From Ectocarpus siliculosus (Eukaryota > Sar > Phaeophyceae > Ectocarpales > Ectocarpaceae): 64,000 nt of DNA. The stretch is taken from NCBI GenBank assembly GCA_000310025.1, contig FN649727.1, positions 5,309,468-5,373,467 of the forward strand, written 5' to 3'. This document shows positions 36,962 to 48,582 of this stretch, in pieces. Made by a program: the position numbers and the translations under genes. Below the pieces are notes generated by a model. It did no database searches. It had not been told where the DNA came from and was given only the letters and a program-made list of their open reading frames with translations. Within the stretch, counting starts at the first letter, position 1, and every line of letters starts with the position of its first letter.

Positions 36962-39900
36962 CTCGTCTCGAGGGAGCGAGGGCAGAGATGAGGTTCTCGA
37001 AAAGGCGAGGCGAGAGCGCGCTCAGCGCGAGAAAGCGAGAGCCTCGCGCGGCCAGGCGGTATCCATTCAGAGCTGGTTCCGCGGGCAATCAGCGGCGGGG
37101 GCAGCCCGTGGTTCGGAGCGGGCGGACTGGGACAGGAAGATGTCCGACTTCGGAAAGCTCCAGCAGACGCTTGTCGCTCGGTGAGTTCCTACATAGTTGA
37201 GCGTTGGATTACATTTGGTTTGGTTTGAAAATTTTCCCGATACAGTCTTGATTTATGGACTCTGAGCCAAGGTGCCACACACTGCAGGCAGTGTTTTACG
37301 CCCGAATACCTGAGATGCATCCAACAGAAAACGCACAGTACCTGTCCATATTGAAACTGGGTATTCTTGTTGTATTCTCACCCTTGCCCCCCTCTCCGTT
37401 CACCCGCCCGCCCCCCCGCCCTCCCCGCTTTCTGACGTGATGGCAGGGGTATTCCGTTCATGCCTCCGGTGAAGTTCGTCCTGATGGCCCTTCAGCAGCT
37501 CCTTTTCTTTTATCGGAGAGAACAGGTCGGAAACAGCAAACAGAGGTGCTCAGAGCTTGACTGCTGTTGCGTTGCTTGACGCGTTGCCTTTGACAAGCAT
37601 GTCCGTTTGACCAGCAGTGCTTTTGCTATCTCGTTCGTCGTACAGAGAGAGAGAAACGACGACACATGCAGAGCACCAAGTTGAAGGATGGGTCTCTGCT
37701 AGGCCCTCGTGGGCGAATCGATGCGGGGAAGGGAGGGCGTTTTTCCCCCCTCTGTACACCAGCAGCACACCAAGTACACGCAGATTTCCATTCCATGTAC
37801 GCCATAGGTAGAAGATTTCCATTCCATGTGTGCGACACACGCACGGCCTAGCCTAGCCTGCTTCCATCGAACCGCCCTACTCCCCGCCCTACCTTGTCCG
37901 GACCCTCTCCCACCCCCGCCCCCCTCATCTCGCGTCGCGCTCCTGTGTTTGTACGCAGGATTCCGCCCGACTCTGCCTTTTCTGCGAGTCAGTGCTGACC
38001 CTCTGCGTCTTGCAGGCAGACTCGTCCTTGAATCCGGCTGCGCACCTCGCCGGCATCGTCGCCGAGCCCGCTAGCGCGGCGGGGAGAGGGACAACGGCAA
38101 CGTCTGCGGACCCGGCTCTCAGGCTCCGCCTCCGGAGGCTGCTCGCTGCATGCCTGGACCACACCGAGAGGGAGCTGAACAAGGTGAGGCCTTTTTTTTA
38201 CACGATTAACCGCGTGTGTGTCCTGCAAAGCGTGCGCTGTCATAGTCGGTGGTGCCGGGTTTTTGGATGAGTTTCTTGCTCCTGCCGCGGGAAAAACGAC
38301 TCTCTTGACATCGGCAGCTCTGTCGTTTTGTGCGTCACTGAAACCAAAGTCGCCTGCGAGAAGGGGGGCACGCCAAGCATACGTACCTCCCTGCCCGTTA
38401 CCCTCACGGTTCACCCCCCCCCCATTCAGGGCGTGAGCGACGGCAATAGCCCTCTCAAGGTCCTGCTCATGCTGACGGGGAGCAGGGGCCACGTGGCGTG
38501 CCCCAGCGGTATGCCCGAGCCGGCGATGACTCCCCCAGCTGTCGAGGCCAGGGCGGCGGTTTCGCGGTGCTGCTTGGAGCTTCTGGTGAGAAAGAATGGC
38601 GTTTCTTGACAAGGATTGTTGGGAAGCTGGGTGCTGTGTGTTGCGTGCTTGCTACCCATGTTTGCCCCCCAAGTATTTTCGGCTTGGACTACGCCCGTTC
38701 CATTTTTTGAGAAGAACCTCTGGCGGGCAGCGCGGGATGGTTGTGTGACCGAGGGGTAGCACTCCCCCAAACCGATGTCTTGGGCGCCGCCGCGAGAAGA
38801 GTGGACTCCGCCCACACACACATGGCACCCCACGGCACCCCCGGATACAACACACAGCTGACTGCTGTTGTTTTGCCATTTTACGGGAATCAATTTAGGT
38901 GTTCGAGCTGGGTCTATTTTCCGCCCTGAGGAACGTACTCATCGGGGGCCCTACTGAGCGAAAGGCGATCGCTTCAGCCGGCACAACGACACAATTGAAG
39001 CCGGCCCCCGGGCGACAGGGAGCGATTGTTGGGTCCTGGGAGCTGGCGTTGACGGTATGTGGTGACTCTTTCTTCTGTCTCGTGAAGTGCTGTGTTATCT
39101 GTCGTTGCATGGCTTCGTATGTGTTTTTTTGTGTGATTCTTTGGTTTGTGTCGACCAGAGTTAATATATTAGGATGCCCCACGACGATGTGATTTGCATT
39201 TAGCGCGATACTTAATCTAACCCCACACGCTTGTGTGTGTGTATTTGAAGGGTTCGGTGGCCCGATGTTCGCGTTCGCATACTCTTCGACATCCGTTCTT
39301 CCCCGTCTATATTGTGGTGGGTGCACCTTCTTTTTTGCGGAACAAGTGCTTGCCGGGCACTATGGTCGGATGACTTTTCTCGCCCCACCACCCCGCTCAC
39401 GCTCTCGTCCACATCCACGCCTGATGTTCGCGTGTTTTGTGCGCCGGCAACTCCGCCTCCGCCTCCGCCGCCAGGCACTCGACGCGGTTGGAAGCCTTTC
39501 CCCTGCCGCCACCGTCGCCCTCGCCGCTGCACCTCTCTCCCGATCACCACCGCCGCCGTCAGCTGCCGCCGCCGCGGTCCCGCTCCGCGCGTCGTTCGTG
39601 GCGGAGATCCTGTCGGTGCCGCTCCTGCCGTCCAGGCTAGGCGTCGACGGTGTCAACCTCTTGCTCAAGGAGCGGGCGGAGGCGTTCTTCGACTGCCTCA
39701 GAGATTTCCGAGTGGAGATGGTGGCCGCCGCCGCCTACGCCGCCGCCGACGGCGAGGGCGGGGGAAAAGGCAGAGCGAAAGGTGCCGCCGCTGGTGCATC
39801 CGATCCTGGTGCCGAGGAGGGGAAGAGGAGGAGTCGGGGTGGCGCCGGCGGCGCCGGCCACTGGGGGGCGTTTCATCTCCCCCCCCCGCCCGTGTCTTGC

Positions 39901-42900
39901 TGCTCGACGGAGGCGTTTCTCCTCGGCAACGTCGTGGCGATGGGAACAAAGATCTCGGTGGAAGGCGGCGGCGGGGGTGGGGGAGGGGGCGGAATCGATG
40001 CCGGCGGACCGATGACGGCCTCGGCAGCGCGACGAGGGCAGCGGGAGTTCATGCGGGCGGTGACCAGCTTGCTGGAGCTTCGGGTGAGACGATAAACAGG
40101 GAGGGGCGGGGGGGGGTCCTCGTAGTCGTCCATGCCGTAGTCGTTAGACCATTGACCTCTCATCCCTACAAAGCCGGGACGGAGCACGCCGGGTTCTCAC
40201 CGGACCAGGCTCTCACATCACCAAGCGCGAAGCGCCGTGAGGTATTCGGCGAGTCGCATGAAGGGTGAGCTGCATCCTGCTAAGGGTGTTCGGCGTCATG
40301 TGCTTACTTCCTTGCGTACGGATGACAGCTGCATATGACTTCATTTTTTTTCTGGTGCTTCCACTTCCAGAGACAGTTATAAGCATTGTGTAACTGCCTC
40401 GACGGGTGCTTGACCAATGTATCACAACGTGGTGCGACCATCCCCTTTGCACGGAGTGAGGGTTCTCGACCCCGCACAACATAATCTACTCGACCACCAT
40501 TCATGGTTACCGCAAAAAAAAAAGAGGCAAAATAAAGCGGTAACTTGGTTGCCGAGCTCACGAAGTGATCGGCTTGTTGAATAGCGTCGTTGCCAAGCGA
40601 CGAAAACCCATTGCCCAGAGGTGCATGCCGTAGTCGGAGGGGGGAGGGGGGTGTGTGTGGAATTGCCACGTATCTCCGCACCGTAGCGGATGGTAGTAAA
40701 TGGCATCTTTACAATGGGCTGTGTTCCTGGTGTGTGTGTTTGGCACTGCGATGGGCGTGAAACCGTTGCCTCGTTTTATCCGAACGGCATTCCGCCCCCC
40801 TGGTCTTCCTTTTGCGTCCCACGTTTCTCTATCCCCTTTCGTCCCCCGCGCATATCGCAGGCGATACCCGAGAGTCTGCTCACCGACAGACAGGCCATCA
40901 CCTGGCAGAGCCAGGACGGGGCGTCTGGGGGCGGCAGCGGCGGGACTTCGATGACAGCGCTTGCCGTGCCACAGGCGGTGCAGGACCAGGTATGTCGTGG
41001 TGCACCAGAAGAATCGAACGAAAAACGTCTCTCAACAACTTTTTTCCTTGTTTTGCCGCTCATGTCTGCTTGGTGATTTTCAAATCGACGTACACGACGA
41101 GACGGTAGCGACAAAATTAGATGTTGCTGCCGGCGCGAAGTGGATATAGGCTGCGACCGCGCCACGCAAGAATAACTGACACTTGAAGAAGCACACGGAA
41201 GACGTAAATGCGCTGACATCGTTCGCTACGTGTCCCCCCGACCCCCTCGTCTTACTGACGCCGTTGTTCACCACCACCTTGCTGCCGCGACCATCAACCC
41301 CTCGCGCGGGCATATGACCACAGGTGCGGCTGCTGGTGTCCGACCGCTGGGTGAGGTCGGCGAGCATGCTGGCCCTGGACGGGGTAAACGAGAAATCGCT
41401 CCAGAGGTGCACAGAGGCCGAGCGCCTCGAGAACAAGGAGGTCCTCGAGTCTAACGCCGCGAACCTGGCCGTGGCCAGTGTCCAAAGTCATAGGGCAGAG
41501 GTGGGTGGGTTCACGGGGGGTCGCTGTTGTTGTTGTTGTTGTTGTTGTCTCATGCGGAGGGGCAAGAGGTGTTTGTTGTGTTCTCATTCCTCATGTTTCA
41601 ACGTTGAGTCGGTATCTTCTTGCGCTTCTTCGAAGCACGATATTTTTTTATCTCGCTCCCGCTTCACACACCCCTGGGTCCCCCGTATCCACCCCACCTC
41701 CTGTACGGTCGCTCTCTCGGTCCCCAGGCAAACCGAGGGTTCGTCTCCAAGTGGGCCGAGAAACTCCTCAAGACTAGCAAGAAGTGGTTCAGCTCCCCCG
41801 ATCAGCCGCAACAACCGTCTTCTTCCGCCATGAGCAACGCCGCGGCCGCCGCCGCCGCGGCTGCTCCCACCCTCCCTCCTGACGGCTCCAGCAGCGGCCT
41901 CATCAACGCCAGCGCTGCCTCTCGGGCAGCGGCAATGGGGCAGGGGCAGCAGCAGTCGAAGAGCGGCGGCCCCGCGGGAGGAGGAGGAGGTGGGGGGGGG
42001 GGAGGGGCAGCAGGTTCGGGGACCACCGTGGGCGGCGGCGGTGGTGGAAGAGGGCGGGGAGGCGTTGTCGACCCCGCTGACAGGCCTCACGCTTACGATG
42101 CGGATAGCGTCTTGGCGCTGTCGGAGCTGCTGGGGGTGCTCCTTCGACGATGGGGGACGGGCGCGAACGCTTCGAACCAAGTCATGCAGGCGCGTTGTTG
42201 CGTGTAGTGGTTCTAGTTGGGATTTTCACTATCGCACGCGTGTTTAATCATTATTTTCGTCAGATTTCTGCACTCTTATACCAAAGAGGCTGTGCATGCA
42301 AGTCGGCTGTCGGTTCCTGNNNNNNNNNNNNNNNNNNNNNNNNNNNNNNNNNNNNNNNNNNNNNNNNNNNNNNNNNNNNNNNNNNNNNNNNNNNNNNNNN
42401 NNNNNNNNNNNNNNNNNNNAGTCGGGGTGGCGCCGGCGGCGCCGGCCACTGGGGGGCGTTTCATCTCCCCCCCCCGCCCGTGTCTTGCTGCTCGACGGAG
42501 GCGTTTCTCCTCGGCAACGTCGTGGCGATGGGAACAAAGATCTCGGTGGAAGGCGGCGGCGGGGGTGGGGGAGGGGGCGGAATCGATGCCGGCGGACCGA
42601 TGACGGCCTCGGCAGCGCGACGAGGGCAGCGGGAGTTCATGCGGGCGGTGACCAGCTTGCTGGAGCTTGGGGTGAGACGATAAACAGGGGTTGGGGGGGG
42701 GGGGTACTCATGGTCGTGCATGCCGTAGTCGTTCGACCATTGACCTCGCATCCCTACAAAGCCGGGACGGAGCACGCCGGGTTCTCACGAAGTGATCGGC
42801 TAGTTTTACAACATCGCTGCCAAGCGACGAAAACCCAACCCCGATGGCAAACACATGGTCGTGCATGCCGTAGTCGTTCGACCATTGACCTCGCATCCCT

Positions 42901-45900
42901 ACAAAGCCGGGACGGAGCACGCCGGGTTCTCACGAAGTGATCGGCTAGTTTTACAACATCGCTGCCAAGCGACGAAAACCCAACCCCGATGGCAAACACC
43001 GGGGGCGGCGTAGGGGGGTGTACTCAAGCAGTGCATGCCGTAGTCGTTAGACCATTGATCTCGCATCCCTTCAAGGTCGGCATGGGGCACGCTGGTTTTT
43101 CACCGAACCAGGCTAGCACATCACCAAGCGCGAAGCGCCGTGAAGTATTTGGCGAGTTGCATGCAGGGGGGGGGGCGACGCGCGACTTTTGGCTCCGGTG
43201 TGTCTAACTAAGGTGGTTTGTCTCTGCTGCCTGTGCGTGGTGCTGTCAATTGTTTTCAGGGATTTTTGTGCCCGACTTGAAGGAGGCCAAGCTTTTGGCC
43301 CATGGCCCCTTGTTGGTCTGGGGTTGATTCCGCCGCACGCTGGACTGCTCCACACAAACATACCTCCTTCTTCTTCGTCGTGACGTGACGTTTTTTTGCC
43401 CCAATTTGAGGCCAAGACCCCCAACTCTTGTCAACCAAGCGCCTTTCCCCCCTTCGCGATCGTGTCGGCAGGGCTTCACTCCACCGTTGCCGTGATGTGC
43501 TGCCTCTTCAGCCACCTTCTGGTAGTCCTCGACGATGCCGAGCTCTACGAGAAGGGGCAGCCCCTACCGCTCCACCACGTGCGGACTCTCGTCAAGGGCC
43601 TCAAACGCCCCCTCTTCGCGTTCTGCTGGGAGCAGGCAAGAGAGAGAGAGAGAGAAATAAGTGATGGAAGTTGCAAGGTCTTGGTGATGTGTGGTCGAGG
43701 GCTAGAGTACAGCACAGTGAACCTTTGCTCTCTTGGCGCTCTCTGCTCGGAGTACGGGGGAAAAAGTCCGGGTCTCCGCCGGTTGTACGTGGATGGGCTG
43801 CAGGATCGAGGCTGGTCTTTCGGTGGTTGGTGTAAGGGTATCCATCTGTCCCGCTTCTCCGTCTCGTGTTCCTGTGATTCGTGTGTCTGTCAAGTGGGTC
43901 CTCAGGAGAGTGCAAAGAGTGTTCGAGTTGCAGGCAACTCATCCATCGACGCAAGAAGCGGGAGTCGTGTTGCTTTTGTCCTTGGTTCGCAGAGTGTTTT
44001 TGCGCAGATCTTCTCCTCCTCCTGCTGCTGTCTCCGAGAAGGGAGCTACAATAGCTGCTCTTGCGTGTGCTTTGGTGCGCTTTCCGTCGTGCGATAAACT
44101 TGTTTTTTCATCTGATGCCCATCCGATTGCCGCCGCATCATTGTCTTTCGAAGCACTTCCCAAATCAAATCATATCATTTCATGCATTCGCGGCCAGCTC
44201 CCTCGTGCGCCAGTTTGTCCGGTGCTCGCAATCATCCCTGAAGGCGCCTTGGTCTGTTCTACCCAACCGCAGGAACAAAAGGAGAGCTCGGTGCACCACT
44301 CCACCGGCCACTTCGGCACGTTTTTCGCTGCGGCGGCAGAGAGGCTCCTTAGGGGGCTGTATGTCAGGAGCTCCAGAAGAGCCTTGTGTCCGTCGGAAGC
44401 TTGGGTCGTCCCTCAGGTAGGTTTCGCGTTCCCTCTCGCTGCCCGGCACACGTGTGTGAAGCACCTCATTTTTTTTGTCACGAAGATTGGTACAAGTATT
44501 GTGTGCCCCGTCGTTTGTGGTGGTGGTGGTGGGTATGTTTGTGACGTGTTGTTTTTACGCCGGAGTAGGTGTTGTGGATTTGAGTGCGGTCGGGTGATGG
44601 AAGTTCTCAAAAGATATGCCCTCGAAGCCGTCTGCATTAGGTCGTTCCCTGGGGTGCGCTTTTAAGCTTCTGTGAAGACCAAGGCGACTCCCTACAGTGA
44701 TGAGGGGACGGTCTGGTCTGTGTGGCGGCCTTTGTTGTTTGGTGCGATGTTGTCGGTCGATCGGATCAGTTTCTGTGGGTCCTTAATCGGGGCCGCTGTT
44801 GGTGGGAGCCCTTTCGGGAGAAGCGGAGTGTCGCCAGAGACCTGGGAGCCGCGTTCATTCGAGGCGCCTGTCGACGAGAAGCCGGTGTCCAATACAAGCA
44901 GAGGCTCCTCTGAGGCGGGCGGTATCTGTGTCTGTCGGTTGATGGCATGTTGGTCCCGTGCTTGGTTGTCGTTGTGTGTATTGTTTAGTCTTGGTGTTTT
45001 TCGGTGGTCCGGGGTTGGTTTTCTTTGTGGCGGTGTTGGCGGGATGCCACGCCGGCGCAGAGCCCCGGAGACACGCAAGACCCCGTTGACGGGTTCTGGT
45101 GCCTTCGGTACTGCTTTGTAGCCTACTGCGGTACCCTCAAGGCCTTACTATTAATATTATAGCCGCTCCGCGCTTGTCGTGTGTGTGCGCGCACCGGCAT
45201 GCTTTACTCGGTCACCATGTGTTGCAGCCAGCATGCTTATTTCCTTTCTTTCAACACGAAGGACACCCTGGTTGTAAGCACAAGCACCGGGTCACTCATA
45301 CAACCCACGCCCCACCTACGGTTAGTTTGTTGGGTCCTAAATCGATTGCGGCGGCAGCGTTGTCTTGGCTCAAGCTCTCTCGTCTTCCCTTCTCGCTCTC
45401 TGTCCGCGCGGGGAATTGTTGCTTTTGTTTCCTTTCGTTCGTGTTTTACCTCCGTGCGTGCGAATGCGTCGGTTGACGCCGGGAACAACCAAACGCATCT
45501 CGCTGATCGATCGATCGATGAAGGCTGAGTCCAACCGGGTGCTTGCCGAGGTTAAGACGCAAAGTACACGGTCCCGCAGGCTGCTGCACGCCATGCCGTA
45601 CTGCATGTCGCTGACGCAGCGCATGAGGGTGTTCGAGCACCTGGTCAAGGCGGACAAGCAAAGGCATCAGCCAGAGAACACCCCTGGGGTTCCAATTCGA
45701 GTCAGAAGGTGCGTGCGTGGTTGTGGAAGAGAAAGGCCGTTGGGCGGTCGCGCTATGGGTGGGTGGGGGGGGAGTTGTAGTCCGTGTGTTTGCAAGAGCT
45801 TCGATACCGTACCGGTCAATTTTATTTGGGTGTTGGTTGTACCCGAGAATGGGCACTCGTCCCCCCGCTCCCTCTTCAGATTGGACACTTTTTACTTCAA

Positions 45901-48548
45901 TCCGTCGTGGTACCTGTGCAACAGAACAACCTTATCGCTTGTGCAAACCTAGCTCGTAATCCGGGGTCCTTCACCCCCCCCGTTATACGATGTTTGCCAT
46001 CGGGGTTGGGTTTTCGTCGCTTGGCAACGACGTTGGAAAACTAGCCGATCACCTCGTGAGCTCGGCAACCAGGTTACCGCTTTCGTTTTTTTGCCTTTGT
46101 TTTTTCTTTGCGGTAACCATGAATGGTGGTGGAGTAGATTGTGTTGTGCTGGGTCGAAAACCCTCTCCGCGCAAAGGGGATGATCGCACCACGTTGTGTA
46201 ACATTGGTCAAGCACCCTCGAGGCAGTTACACAATGCTTCTAACTGTCTCTGGAAGTGAAAGCACCAGAAAATAAATCAAGTCATCGCAGCTGTCATCCG
46301 TATGCAAGGAAGTAGGCACAAGATGCAGATCACCCTTAGCAGGATGCATCGCGCCCTCCATGTGACTCGCCGAATGCCCCATGGCGCTTCGCGCTGGGTG
46401 ATGCGCTAGCCTGGCCCGGTGAGAACCCGGCGTGCTCCGTCCGGGCTTTGTAGGGATGCGAGGTCAATGGTCTACCGAGTACGACTATGAGTGCACCCAC
46501 CCACCCCCGTGCACTCGCGCTACTTCAGAGGCCATGTGTTGGAGGATGGGCTGGCCGCTCTCGGGTCCGGAGGGCGAGCAGAAGGGCAGACGAAGAGGAG
46601 GCTAATCGTGATGTACACGGGCGCGGCGGGGCACGAGGAGAGCGGGATCGACATGGGGGGGCTGTTCAAGGACTTCTGGACGGACCTGTCAGCGCTCGCC
46701 TTCGACATCAACTACGGCTTGTTTAGGTGCTGAGTTGGTTGTACATTGTCGTCTGTTGTTGCTGCTATTTGTTGTACTTGATGGCTGCACTCGACGCTCA
46801 CACGTGGCATGTCCGTGATATCTGCACGTCCTCGGCCTCGCTCCACTCCACACTACACTCGCCACCCGCCCGATGCCGGCCAACCTGGCTTCTGCCACCT
46901 CATCGGTCCTCCCAGGGTTACCAAGGAGGGTCTCATGTACCCCAACCCTAGCTCGGGCATGGTACACGGATCCGAGCACCTGCGGTTGTTCCAGTTCCTC
47001 GGGCGCATTCTTGGCAAGGCTCTGTACGAGGGAATCACGGTGAGGGTTGGTTGGCCGGCTGTGTACGCACGACGGCCGGTGGCGGAGGAGTATCTGTGGA
47101 TCTCCGCCCCCGTGGCCGCCACCACTCCCACCCTGCTGTGCTTCGCTACCTGCTGTCTTTCTGTCTGTCTTGTGTTTAGTTTTGTTGTTATTTTCTGCGA
47201 TTGTTGCGGCGGGAAGGATTTGTCGTGTAGGTTTACTCTAGTCAAACTTGTCCAGAACGCATCAGCAAGGCTCGCCGTCAACAATACCGTTCGTTAAGCC
47301 TTAGTTCCAGGCAGATATCGCAACGTCGTGCACGCTCGTCGTTTTTGTTTGTTTGTACAGCGCAACAACTCTTGCTTTCTGGCTACTTCGCGCTGACAAT
47401 AGTTGCATCAAAGTCGCCGACGAGTGCTGTGTTCAGGGACGTTAGTAAAAACGATAGTCCTTCCACCAACGAACTGCAAGACTGTATTGTATTACAAGGT
47501 TCTCCTTCAGGAGTTAGGTGGCTTGCCTCCCGGGGGCGACGCAAGAGGGCATGGGACATGGACCGATGTCATCGCGGTCGCAGCGTTGCATCTCAACGTC
47601 ATGACGTTCGGTAGTGCCGATTTTGCGTTCAACCTGCAGAATATTCTTGGAATTTGCATCGTGTGCGGGATTTTTTTTGCTCGCCGTGACTTTCGCGTGT
47701 GCGTGAGTGTGTGCTTTAAGGTTAGTGGCGTCGTTGCTGCAGGTCCTACTGCTGTAATCCGCTGCGTTTGACCACTCGGTCTTTATGTATTCGTGTTGCC
47801 TATGGTCTATGGGACTTTGTGTACGTTGCGCAGGAATCAAAAGTCTTCCTTTGTGTGCAAAGCAATTTTTCGTTTTTCTTGCGAAGGCTGAACGTCCCCG
47901 GGGTATAGAGGCCAGTCTGTTTCACTTTGGGCGCCAGGCACACCCGCCACGGGTGGCTGGCGGTCCTCGGGCGTGCGCAGTATTGTAACGACGATCTCCT
48001 TGCATGCCCCTGAGAGCGAAGCGTAAGAAAAGACTCGCTTCCGCCAGCTGAACATGTCCCAAAGCCCGAAAACACGCGAAATGGTACTTATACATAACAG
48101 TACAAGCGAAGGTGTTGCGATCACAGCTCGCACGTCAGCGTTCGCCGCTCCTCCCGCCACACACCAAAGAAGGCCTGGGGCGAACGAACACAACAGCAAC
48201 CAACCAAATGACCGGTCCCCAACACTGTCCAAAGCACACACGACCGAACCCGACGTCAAAAAACGAAAAATGACCGCGGGGGCGGGCGGCAATCTCCTCG
48301 CGCTGCAGGTTCAGCCGGAGTTCGCGACGTTTTTCCTGGGGTTCATCCGAGGGGACTACAACTTCCTGCACCTCTTCCACGACCTCCACGGCCTGGACCC
48401 GGAGCTGTACCGCAACCTCATGTTCCTCAAGACGTACGACGGCGGGGACGTGGAAGACCTCTGCCTCACCTTCACCGTGGCGGACGAGGAGTTCGGCGCC
48501 AACAAGGAGGCGAGTTGGTTCGTTTTTTGCGAAAGGGAGGGAGAGGGG

Positions 48549-48582
<34 letters not shown>

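Noticed and set aside
39312-40268. Open frame of over 300 codons on the plus strand, rich in Arg and Gly
   Set aside because: It is an out-of-frame shadow of the GC-rich HECT ligase exon 39475-40083; the other frame matches the family and joins in phase.
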